Of a stretch of 22,015 nt of DNA, positions 15,019-22,015 are shown piece after piece. Both the position numbers and the translations under genes were made by a program. The notes under the pieces are model-generated. The model did not search any database, was not told the origin of the DNA, and saw only the letters and a list, made by a program, of their open reading frames with translations. Origin of the DNA: Bacteroidales bacterium (GTDB lineage Bacteria; Bacteroidota; Bacteroidia; Bacteroidales; UBA932); the NCBI GenBank assembly GCA_017551215.1, contig JAFZMA010000114.1, forward strand, positions 1 through 22,015. The letters are read 5' to 3'. Positions within the stretch are counted from its first letter, which is position 1, and each line of letters starts with the position of its first letter.

Positions 15019-16155
15019 ATGAATTGGATTTTAAGAACAATGGACAAGATGAAGCCGACATTCTCCAAGGGAGGAAAGCTCGGCTGGCTCCACTCAACCT
15101 TTGATGCGTTCGAGAGCTTTGCAGCCGTTCCTGCAACCACCACTTCAGGAAAAGTTCAGATAAAGGACTGTGTGGACATAAAGAGAGTCATGAGCTTTGT
15201 AATTATCGCCCTGTTCCCTGCATTCTGCTTTGGAATGTGGAACACGGGAGACCAGCACTCTCTGGCTTTCGGACTCCAGTGGGGATTCTGGATGAAGGTA
15301 TGGTACGGTTTCTACCGCATACTTCCTCTTATTCTGGTTTCCTACATAGTTGGCCTTGGAATCGAGTTCACCGTAGCTCAGGTAAGGGGCCACGAAGTGA
15401 ATGAAGGATACCTTGTTACGGGATTCCTCATTCCTCTCATTATGCCAATCGACATCCCTCTTTGGGTGCTCGCTCTGGCAGTTGCATTTGCCGTAATTTT
15501 CGGCAAGGAAATCTTCGGCGGAACCGGAATGAACATCTGGAACCCTGCTCTGCTGGCAAGAGCGTTCGTGTTCTTCGCCTACCCTTCAACAATCACGGGA
15601 GACACCGTGTGGATTGGAGGACTTGGTAAGCACGCAGACAAGGTTGTGGACGGATTCTCCGGAGCCACCCCTCTTGCACAGCTCGCCGATACAGGTACTT
15701 CTCCAGATTTCCTTCAGATGTTCATAGGTAACATCCCTGGATCTGTTGGAGAGACCTCCACTATCGCCATCCTGCTGGGTGCGGTACTTCTTGTATGGAC
15801 CGGCGTGGCAAGCTGGAAGATAATGGTCAGCTGCGTTGCCGGCGCACTTGCAGTGGGAACGCTTGCTATCGGATTCGACGCTTCCGTAAATCACCTCGTG
15901 ATGGGCGGTTTCGCGTTCGGCGCCGTGTTCATGGCTACAGACCCTGTTTCATCCGCACAGACAGAGACAGGCAAATGGATCTACGGATTCCTCATCGGAG
16001 CCATGTGCATTATTCTGAGATTGTTTAACCCTGGATACAGAGAAGGTATGATGCTCGCTATCCTGCTGATGAACACAATGGCACCTCTAATCGACTGGTG
16101 CGTTGTAAGAAGGAACATCCGCAGGAGAGAGAAGAGAGCTGTAGCCGCAAAATAA
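15019..16155 (+). CDS. nqrB: Na+-NQR subunit B (FMN-carrying membrane subunit)
   Basis: 378 residues with about ten membrane helices. The covalent FMN-attachment motif is FSGATPLA with Thr217, the threonine that carries FMN by a phosphoester bond in the family. The conserved segments GGTGMNIWNPALLARAFVFFAYP and MATDPVSSAQT are present. NqrB is a membrane core subunit linked to Na+ movement and holds riboflavin and FMN. The soluble N-terminal ~55 residues (KPTFSKGGKLGWLHSTFDAF) are typical. The gap to nqrC is 7 bases. Flavinylation needs an ApbE flavin transferase, which is not in this window. Confidence 0.97.
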   Translation: MNWILRTMDKMKPTFSKGGKLGWLHSTFDAFESFAAVPATTTSGKVQIKDCVDIKRVMSFVIIALFPAFCFGMWNTGDQHSLAFGLQWGFWMKVWYGFYRILPLILVSYIVGLGIEFTVAQVRGHEVNEGYLVTGFLIPLIMPIDIPLWVLALAVAFAVIFGKEIFGGTGMNIWNPALLARAFVFFAYPSTITGDTVWIGGLGKHADKVVDGFSGATPLAQLADTGTSPDFLQMFIGNIPGSVGETSTIAILLGAVLLVWTGVASWKIMVSCVAGALAVGTLAIGFDASVNHLVMGGFAFGAVFMATDPVSSAQTETGKWIYGFLIGAMCIILRLFNPGYREGMMLAILLMNTMAPLIDWCVVRRNIRRREKRAVAAK

Positions 16156-16162
16156 TCGCGAT

Positions 16163-17014
16163 ATGGATACTAATAAGAATACATACACTGTTATTTATAC
16201 GATAGTTATGGTGGCTATCGTGGCTACTATCCTGGCTTTGGTTTCCATGGGTCTGAAAGACAAGCAGCAGACCAACATCAAGGTTGAGAAGCAGATGAAC
16301 ATCCTGGGCTGCGCGGGACTGGCACAAGAAGCAAAGAGTGTCAAGGACAGAAACGCATACGTTCAGGACGAGTTCAAGAAGTACATTACGGAGGCGCTGG
16401 TTGTCAATTCAGACGGAGAAGTCCTCAAATCCGAAACGGAGAATCTGGACGTAAGCGAGGCCTTCAAGGTTTCCACGGCAGACCAGTTCGACATTATAAG
16501 GAAGATGGACGGCATTCAGGACGAGGCTGAAAAAGAGAAGCTTGCAAAGCAGATTCAGCTCCCTGTATTCGTCTGCACTACTCCGGAAGGCGGAAAGAAT
16601 TACATTCTGTCCGGCTATGGAGCAGGCCTCTGGGGTCCTATCTGGACCTACATCGCAGTCAAGGAAGACGGAAAGATTGCCGGCGCCCTGTTTGACCACG
16701 CCAGCGAGACTCCGGGCCTTGGCGGAGAAATAGTTACAGACAAGTTCCGCACCCAGTTCACCGATAAGGCCGTGCTAGAGGGCGGAGAGATTGTTCCTAT
16801 TACAGTTGTAAAGGGCGGTAACGCCGTCGCTGAGAATAATGAGATTAATGCCATAAGCGGCGCTACCATCACTTCCACCGCTGTGCAGACCATGATTTCA
16901 AACTGGATGAATCTCTACAAGCCTTATCTGCAGAAGATTGTGAGCGGCAATGCTCCGGCCCAAGCAGAGGCTGAACCTGTCGCTGAGACTGAAGAAAACC
17001 CTAAAACTGAATAG
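16163..17014 (+). CDS. nqrC: Na+-NQR subunit C (FMN-carrying)
   Basis: 283 residues. One N-terminal membrane helix (TVIYTIVMVAIVATILALVSM, ~9-29) is followed by a periplasmic FMN-binding domain. The flavinylation motif is ISGATITS with Thr235. The companion motifs GYGAGLWGPIWTYIAV and HASETPGLGGEI match the FMN-bind family. NqrC passes electrons from the NqrD/E iron centre to NqrB FMN. The tail after ~260 is acidic and low in complexity (PAQAEAEPVAETEE), a lineage-specific extension. nqrD starts 2 bases after the stop. Confidence 0.96.
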   Translation: MDTNKNTYTVIYTIVMVAIVATILALVSMGLKDKQQTNIKVEKQMNILGCAGLAQEAKSVKDRNAYVQDEFKKYITEALVVNSDGEVLKSETENLDVSEAFKVSTADQFDIIRKMDGIQDEAEKEKLAKQIQLPVFVCTTPEGGKNYILSGYGAGLWGPIWTYIAVKEDGKIAGALFDHASETPGLGGEIVTDKFRTQFTDKAVLEGGEIVPITVVKGGNAVAENNEINAISGATITSTAVQTMISNWMNLYKPYLQKIVSGNAPAQAEAEPVAETEENPKTE

Positions 17015-17016
17015 TT

Positions 17017-17634
17017 ATGGCAATGGACAAGAAAATATTTACAACTCCTATTATCAAGTCCAACCCGATTACGGTGCTGGTGCTTGGTATCTGTTCTGCC
17101 CTTGCGGTAACTGTCAAGCTGGAACCCGCAATCGTAATGGGTATTTCCGTTACCCTTGTGACAGGACTCTCGAGTTTCCTTATCTCACTGATAAGAAAGA
17201 CAATACCTAACCGTATCAGAATCATCGTGCAGCTGGTAGTTGTTGCAATGTTCGTGATTCTGATTTCGGAATTCCTTAAAGCATACGTATACGATGTGAG
17301 CAAGCAGCTCTCCGTATATGTGGGATTGATCATCACCAACTGTATCATCATGGGTAGAATAGAGGCCTTCGGACTTACTGAGAAACCTCTGCCTTCTCTG
17401 GTTGACGGTCTGGCTAACGGACTGGGATACGGACTGATACTGGTGATAGTAGCGTTCTTCAGGGAACTTATCGGAAGCGGCACCATTCTCGGCCTCCAGA
17501 TAATCCCGCAGAGTTTCTACGAGGCCGGCTACATGAACAACGGACTGTTCATAATGCCGCCTATGGCTTTGATACTTATCGGATGCCTTATCTGGATTCA
17601 GAGAAGCTTCCAGAAAGACGAGGACAAGAAATAA
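17017..17634 (+). CDS. nqrD: Na+-NQR subunit D
   Basis: 205 residues with six predicted membrane helices. It is a homologue of RnfE and the inverted-topology sister of NqrE. Conserved half-channel cysteines are Cys26 (LGICSALAV) and Cys109 (IITNCIIMG); in the family they and the NqrE cysteines hold an intramembrane iron-sulfur centre. An alternative ATG two codons later (17023) would fit equally well. It lies between nqrC and nqrE with 2- and 12-base gaps. Confidence 0.96.
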   Translation: MAMDKKIFTTPIIKSNPITVLVLGICSALAVTVKLEPAIVMGISVTLVTGLSSFLISLIRKTIPNRIRIIVQLVVVAMFVILISEFLKAYVYDVSKQLSVYVGLIITNCIIMGRIEAFGLTEKPLPSLVDGLANGLGYGLILVIVAFFRELIGSGTILGLQIIPQSFYEAGYMNNGLFIMPPMALILIGCLIWIQRSFQKDEDKK

Positions 17635-17646
17635 ACATATATCATT

Positions 17647-18261
17647 ATGGAAGCACTGAACATTTTCGTAAAGAGCATTTTCGTAGACAATATGATCTTT
17701 GCATACTTCCTGGGTATGTGTTCATTCCTGGCAGTGTCAAAGAACGTGAAAACAGCTATAGGACTGGGAATTGCCGTGATATTCGTCTTGGGCATAACCC
17801 TTCCTATCAACTATCTGCTTAACAAGTACCTGCTCAGTCCTGGAAGCCTTACATGGATATCCCCTGATCTGGCAGACGTAGACCTAAGCTTCTTGAGTTT
17901 CATCATCTTCATTGCCGTTATTGCTTCATTCGTGCAGTTGGTGGAGATGGTGGTTGAAAAGTATTCTCCATCCCTGTATTCCTCTCTGGGAATCTTCCTT
18001 CCGCTGATAGCAGTGAACTGCGCCATCCTGGGTGCATCCCTGTTCATGCAGCAGAGGGCTTTCCCTAGCCTGGGAATTGCAACATGCTACGGACTTGGAA
18101 GCGGCGTGGGCTGGTTCCTGGCCATAGTTTCCATTGCTGCAATCAGGGAAAAGATAACATATTCCAACGTGCCTAAACCTCTTCAGGGACTGGGCATTAC
18201 GTTCATTATCGCCGGCCTGATGGCCATTGCGTTCATGGGCTTTATGGGCATTAACATTTAG
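17647..18261 (+). CDS. nqrE: Na+-NQR subunit E
   Basis: 204 residues with six predicted membrane helices, a homologue of RnfA. The paired cysteines are Cys25 (LGMCSFLAV) and Cys125 (AVNCAILGA). They line up with the NqrD cysteines to coordinate the intramembrane iron centre that takes electrons from the NqrF 2Fe-2S cluster. The segment [27 protein letters not shown] is characteristic. The stop codon overlaps the Shine-Dalgarno sequence of nqrF. Confidence 0.97.
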   Translation: MEALNIFVKSIFVDNMIFAYFLGMCSFLAVSKNVKTAIGLGIAVIFVLGITLPINYLLNKYLLSPGSLTWISPDLADVDLSFLSFIIFIAVIASFVQLVEMVVEKYSPSLYSSLGIFLPLIAVNCAILGASLFMQQRAFPSLGIATCYGLGSGVGWFLAIVSIAAIREKITYSNVPKPLQGLGITFIIAGLMAIAFMGFMGINI

Positions 18262-18265
18262 GAGG
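18260..18265 (+). promoter_or_regulatory. Strong Shine-Dalgarno sequence of nqrF
   Basis: AGGAGG lies 7 bases before the nqrF ATG and overlaps the nqrE stop. It stands out because the other genes here lack clear Shine-Dalgarno sequences. It may set a high rate of nqrF translation. Confidence 0.7.
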
Positions 18266-18272
18266 ACAGAAT

Positions 18273-19514
18273 ATGAGTACAGTAATTTTGGTTTCTATAA
18301 TCGTATTCCTGATTATAACCCTTCTGCTTGTAGCCCTTCTGCTTTTTGCAAAGGCCAAGCTCCTGCCTTCAGGAAATGTTACCATAGACATCAACAACGG
18401 AGAAAAACAGCTGGAAGTTGCAACCGGCGGAACCCTGCTTTCCACGCTTGCAGACAACAAGATTTTCCTTCCTTCCGCTTGCGGTGGAAAGGGAAACTGC
18501 GGAATGTGCAAGTGCCAGGTAGTCAGCGGCGGAGGAACCATCCTACCTACAGAGGTTGGATTCTTCTCCCGCAAGGAGCAGCTCTCCAACTGGAGACTCG
18601 GTTGCCAGGTCAAGGTTAAGGAAAACCTGGGCATCCTCCTTCCTCCGGAAGTTCTCGGAGTAAAGAAGTGGGAATGCACCGTGGTAAGCAACCACAACGT
18701 AGCTACATTCATCAAGGAGTTCGTTGTAAAGCTGCCTGAGGGAGAGAACGTTAACTTCCGCAGCGGCGGTTACATCCAGATAGACGTTCCTGCTTGCGAG
18801 GTGGATTACAAGAACATAGAGGTAGAACCTGAATATCGCGGAGACTGGGAGAAGATGGGAATCTTCGGCCTCAAGATGGTCAACCCTACTCCAACCTTCA
18901 GGGCTTACTCCATGGCCAACCATCCTGCAGAGGGCAACATCATCATGCTGAACGTGCGTATTGCAACTCCTCCGTTCGACAGGGCAAAGAAGCAGTGGGT
19001 TCCGGTAAATCCGGGTATCTGCTCTTCCTACATCTACTCCCTCAAACCGGGGGACAAGATCACCATCAGCGGCCCTTACGGAGAATTCTTCATCAAGGAT
19101 ACGGACAACGAGATAGTATTCATCGGCGGAGGTGCCGGAATGGCTCCTATGAGAAGCCATATCTTCCACCTGTTCAAGACATTGCACACCAAGAGGAAGG
19201 TCAGCTTCTGGTACGGCGCACGCTCCCGCAGAGAAATGTTCTACGACGAGGACTTTGCAGAAATCGCACGCGAGAACCCGAACTTCTCCTACAACGTTGC
19301 CCTGTCTGACGCTCTGCCAGAGGACAACTGGACTGGCCCTACCGGCTTCATCCACCAGGTTCTGTTCGACAACTATCTGAAGAACCATCCGGCTCCTGAG
19401 GATATCGAGTACTACCTCTGCGGCCCTCCTATGATGACCAACGCCGCCGTGAACATGCTTGATAACCTCGGCGTCCAGCCAGACAACATTATGTACGACA
19501 ACTTTGGTGCATAG
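18273..19514 (+). CDS. nqrF: Na+-NQR subunit F (NADH dehydrogenase, 2Fe-2S/FAD)
   Basis: 413 residues, the electron-entry subunit. It has one N-terminal membrane helix (~4-25) and a plant-type 2Fe-2S ferredoxin domain with ligands Cys70, Cys76, Cys79 and Cys111 ([20 protein letters not shown]). A ferredoxin-reductase module follows, with the FAD motif RAYSMANHP and the NADH-binding [12 protein letters not shown]; the C terminus is typical ([22 protein letters not shown], then DNFGA). It oxidises NADH on the cytoplasmic side and passes electrons to the NqrD/E iron centre. It is the last nqr gene, and the glutamine synthetase gene starts 2 bases after its stop. Confidence 0.97.
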   Translation: MSTVILVSIIVFLIITLLLVALLLFAKAKLLPSGNVTIDINNGEKQLEVATGGTLLSTLADNKIFLPSACGGKGNCGMCKCQVVSGGGTILPTEVGFFSRKEQLSNWRLGCQVKVKENLGILLPPEVLGVKKWECTVVSNHNVATFIKEFVVKLPEGENVNFRSGGYIQIDVPACEVDYKNIEVEPEYRGDWEKMGIFGLKMVNPTPTFRAYSMANHPAEGNIIMLNVRIATPPFDRAKKQWVPVNPGICSSYIYSLKPGDKITISGPYGEFFIKDTDNEIVFIGGGAGMAPMRSHIFHLFKTLHTKRKVSFWYGARSRREMFYDEDFAEIARENPNFSYNVALSDALPEDNWTGPTGFIHQVLFDNYLKNHPAPEDIEYYLCGPPMMTNAAVNMLDNLGVQPDNIMYDNFGA

Positions 19515-19516
19515 AT

Positions 19517-21019
19517 ATGAATAACGTAATAAGCATGAATCCAAACGCCCTTGTGGCGTTCCTTCAGAAAAGTCCTTGTGACTTTACAAAGGAGGATATC
19601 ATAAAATACATCAAGGCCAACGGCATACAGATGGTCAACTTCATGTACCCTGCAGGGGACGGAAGGCTCAAGACGCTGAATTTTGTCATCAGCGATGAGG
19701 ATTACCTCAGCACCATCCTCTCCTGCGGAGAAAGAGTAGACGGAAGCAGCCTGTTCAAGTTCATAGAAGCCTCCAGCTCAGATCTTTATGTACTGCCGAG
19801 ATTCAAGACCGCATTCCTGGATCCGTTTGCGGAAATCCCTACAGTTACCATGCTCTGTTCCTTCTTCAACAAGGACGGACAGCCTCTGGAATCCGCTCCG
19901 GAACAGACCCTCCGCAAAGCCTGCAAAGTGTTTAAGGAAAAGACTGGTTGCGAGTTCCAGGCAATGGGAGAGCTTGAATATTACGTGATTGCAGAGGACG
20001 ACAATCTTTTCCCGGCAACGGACCAGAGAGGATATCACGAGAGCGGACCGTTTGCAAAGTTCAACCAGTTCCGCACCCAGTGCATGAACTTCATTGCCCA
20101 GGCCGGCGGACAGATCAAGTACGGACACTCCGAGGTAGGGAACTTTACTCTTGGCGGAAAAATTTACGAGCAGAATGAGATAGAGTTCTTGCCTACGAAT
20201 GCGGAAGATGCTGCAGACCAGCTCACTCTAGCCAAGTGGATAATCCGCAACCTGGGTCACCAGATGGGTTACGACGTAACTTTCGCGCCAAAGATTACAT
20301 CCGGCAAGGCAGGCAGCGGACTTCATATTCACATGAAGATTACCAAGGACGGCCTCAGCCAGATGATAGAGAACGGAGCGCTTTCCGTAACGGCAAGAAA
20401 GGCTATTGCCGGAATGATGGTGCTGGCACCTTCCATTACCGCTTTCGGCAACAAGGTTCCTACATCCTACTTCCGCCTGGTTCCTCATCAGGAAGCACCT
20501 ACAAACGTTTGCTGGGGAGACCGCAACCGCTCAGTTCTCGTAAGGGTTCCTCTGGGATGGACTGCCGGCGGAGACATGTGCTGCCTGGCCAATCCTCTGG
20601 AAAAACCTTCCGGAATAGACACCACCCAGAAACAGACCGTGGAAATGCGTTCTCCGGACGGAAGCGCAGACGTTTACCAGCTCATAGCAGCCCTCTGCGT
20701 TGCCTGCCGCATCGGCATCGAGATGCCTGATGCTCTGCAGATTGCAGAAGACAAGTACGTGAACGTGAACATCCACGATGCTCAGTACGCAGACAAGCTG
20801 GCCCATCTGGAACAGCTTCCGGACAGCTGCCAGGCAAGCGCCAAGTGCCTGCAGAAGCAAAGGGAATTCTACGAGAGAGAGGGTGTCTTCTCTCCTAACA
20901 TGATAGATGGAATCATCTCTCAGCTTGAGGGTTACAGAGACGGATCGCTGAGGAAAGAGATAGAAAACAGACCTCAGGAGATGCTCCAGATGGTTAAGAA
21001 ATACTTCCACTGCGGATAA
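19517..21019 (+). CDS. glnA: Glutamine synthetase, type I-like
   Basis: 500 residues, cytoplasmic. It should convert glutamate, ammonium and ATP to glutamine. Signature regions are present: N-terminal beta-grasp (VNFMYPAGDGRLKTLNF), metal-site glutamates in GELEYYV (E152, E154), GHSEVG (E206), NEIEF (E221, E223), histidines in GSGLHIHM (270, 272), and the arginines of NRSVLVRVP. VEMRSPDGSADVYQ stands for the canonical ER.PDpsaNPY segment. The adenylylation-site region of enterobacterial GlnA is not obvious, so regulation by adenylylation is unlikely. Length fits type I (~450-500), not the ~700-residue GSIII common in this phylum. The start is 2 bases after nqrF, so it is probably translated from the nqr message. 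A gamma-glutamyl-polyamine synthetase-like role cannot be excluded. Confidence 0.85.
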   Translation: MNNVISMNPNALVAFLQKSPCDFTKEDIIKYIKANGIQMVNFMYPAGDGRLKTLNFVISDEDYLSTILSCGERVDGSSLFKFIEASSSDLYVLPRFKTAFLDPFAEIPTVTMLCSFFNKDGQPLESAPEQTLRKACKVFKEKTGCEFQAMGELEYYVIAEDDNLFPATDQRGYHESGPFAKFNQFRTQCMNFIAQAGGQIKYGHSEVGNFTLGGKIYEQNEIEFLPTNAEDAADQLTLAKWIIRNLGHQMGYDVTFAPKITSGKAGSGLHIHMKITKDGLSQMIENGALSVTARKAIAGMMVLAPSITAFGNKVPTSYFRLVPHQEAPTNVCWGDRNRSVLVRVPLGWTAGGDMCCLANPLEKPSGIDTTQKQTVEMRSPDGSADVYQLIAALCVACRIGIEMPDALQIAEDKYVNVNIHDAQYADKLAHLEQLPDSCQASAKCLQKQREFYEREGVFSPNMIDGIISQLEGYRDGSLRKEIENRPQEMLQMVKKYFHCG

Positions 21020-21034
21020 TAAACAACAAGCAAT

Positions 21035-22015
21035 ATGAAAAAGACCTTATTTTTTATCCTCGCGATGATACTGGGTGGCAGCCTCATGGCCCAGGAAATC
21101 GGAGAAAACGAACTGGCTGAGCTTAGGGCAAGCTTCAACAACGACAGCTATGCAAAGAGCATCCACAACATCATTGTTACCAACAAGGGAATCAAGGCCT
21201 TGGCATACGATCCGTCTGTGGCTCAGGGAGCAGACGATTTCTTCAAGTACAGTGTAGACGTTAACGGAATCACAGACCAGAAGAGCAGCGGAAGATGCTG
21301 GATGTTTACTTCCATGAACCATCTCCGCCCTGCAGCTATGAAGAAATACAATCTCAAGAACTTTGATTTCTCACATAACTACAGCTATTTCTGGGACATA
21401 CTGGAGAAGGCTAACCTCTTCCTGGAGAACGTTATATCCACATCAAACCTGCCGTTCGGAGACAGAACTGTGGACAATCTCTTCCGTTCACCTGTCGGAG
21501 ATGGCGGTGTATGGAACCTCTTCTATAACATCGGAGAGAAATATGGCGTTGTCCCTGCAGAGGTAATGCCTGAAACAGAGCAGAGCAACTCTACAGGCCA
21601 GTTCCTTGGGATTGTTAACGAAAGGCTCCGCAAGGGCGGATACGAGATACGCCAGATTTTTGAGAAGGCCAAGACCGTTATGATGAGCGGAATTGACGGA
21701 GATCCATATCATAACGCAGAGAAGAAAAAGATGGCGACTCTAAAGGACGTTTACCGTATTCTGGCCATATGCCTTGGAGAACCTCCAACAGAATTCACCT
21801 GGAAGTACCGCGACAACGACGGTAAGGTTCAGACCGTTAAGATGACTCCTAAGGAGTTCTACAAGAGCATAGTTCCTGCAGACTACAACTCCAAGGACTT
21901 TGTGATGATAATGAACGATCCTACAAGGGAATACTACAAGCTGTACGAGATAGACAACTACCGCAACACCATTGAGGGCATCAACTGGATTTATCTCAAC
22001 CTCCCAAATGATGTC
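21035..22015 (+). CDS. Secreted C1B cysteine peptidase (aminopeptidase C/bleomycin hydrolase family), 3' truncated
   Basis: 327 codons from the ATG at 21035 to the window end, without a stop. A Sec signal peptide (MKKTLFFILAMILGGSLMA, cleavage before Gln20) suggests export, unusual because classical members are cytoplasmic. The catalytic cysteine is in DQKSSGRCWMF (Cys88) with oxyanion-hole Gln82. The downstream FSHNYSYFWDILEKANLFLENV and SPVGDGGVWNLFYNIGEKYGVVP regions are typical of bleomycin hydrolase/PepC. The catalytic His and Asn lie beyond the window. The expected total is ~450-480 residues. It starts 15 bases after the glutamine synthetase stop, with no visible terminator between them, so it may share the transcript. 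Confidence 0.9.
   Translation, partial: MKKTLFFILAMILGGSLMAQEIGENELAELRASFNNDSYAKSIHNIIVTNKGIKALAYDPSVAQGADDFFKYSVDVNGITDQKSSGRCWMFTSMNHLRPAAMKKYNLKNFDFSHNYSYFWDILEKANLFLENVISTSNLPFGDRTVDNLFRSPVGDGGVWNLFYNIGEKYGVVPAEVMPETEQSNSTGQFLGIVNERLRKGGYEIRQIFEKAKTVMMSGIDGDPYHNAEKKKMATLKDVYRILAICLGEPPTEFTWKYRDNDGKVQTVKMTPKEFYKSIVPADYNSKDFVMIMNDPTREYYKLYEIDNYRNTIEGINWIYLNLPNDV

Noticed and set aside
18543..19544. Long minus-strand frame of 333 codons
   Set aside because: It is antisense to nqrF, which has all expected motifs; open antisense frames are common opposite genes with this codon use.
1..22015. CRISPR arrays, insertion sequences, integrases or tRNA genes
   Set aside because: I saw no spaced direct repeats, transposase motifs or cloverleaf sequences anywhere in the window.

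Overview
The window looks like chromosomal DNA of a member of the Bacteroidota, most likely the order Bacteroidales. The evidence is several promoters of the TTTG-N19-TAnnTTTG type used by the Bacteroidota primary sigma factor, mostly weak or absent Shine-Dalgarno sequences, many short lipoproteins, protein families largely typical of this group (FISUMP-type domains, a DUF4493/DUF6359-like lipoprotein) and an nqrABCDEF operon. I cannot name the genus.

Layout. (a) 1-1049, minus strand: a 199-residue two-part protein (450-1049) followed by the N-terminal part of a eukaryotic-type Ser/Thr kinase (1-440, cut by the window edge). (b) 1050-1857: about 800 bases with no convincing protein gene. They hold the best non-coding signal of the window: a sigma-type promoter (1262-1292) and, downstream, a rod-shaped RNA of about 190 nt (about 1366-1559). 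Its nested long-range helices, UUCG-capped apical hairpin and terminal U-run make it a candidate 6S-like RNA. (c) 1858-7044, plus strand: five exported proteins, mostly lipoproteins. They are an LPP20-like pair, an AT-rich unknown lipoprotein, and two FISUMP-domain proteins, the second carrying an Ig-like domain and a C-terminal RHS/YD-like region. The AT-rich composition of 3240-7160 suggests an accessory insertion. (d) 7127-8646: a near-leaderless promoter, an archaeal-type AAA ATPase with a C-terminal winged-helix-like region, and a small lipoprotein overlapping it by ATGA. (e) 8659-9500, minus strand: a HigBA-like toxin-antitoxin pair with its own promoter. (f) 9530-13505, minus strand: a DUF4493/DUF6359-like surface lipoprotein and the DNA-repair helicase UvrD/PcrA with a clear terminator. 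(g) 13574-22015, plus strand: the complete nqrA-F operon for the Na+-pumping NADH:quinone oxidoreductase, then a glutamine synthetase starting 2 bases after nqrF, then a secreted C1B (bleomycin hydrolase/aminopeptidase C) peptidase that runs off the window.

How the genes work together. The nqr cluster is the energy core: NqrF oxidises NADH, electrons pass through flavins in NqrC and NqrB, and Na+ is exported. The tight coupling of nqrF to the glutamine synthetase, followed by a peptidase, suggests co-expression of respiration with ammonium assimilation and peptide use. The left half is accessory: envelope lipoproteins, a kinase module and a toxin-antitoxin pair, with no evident single pathway.
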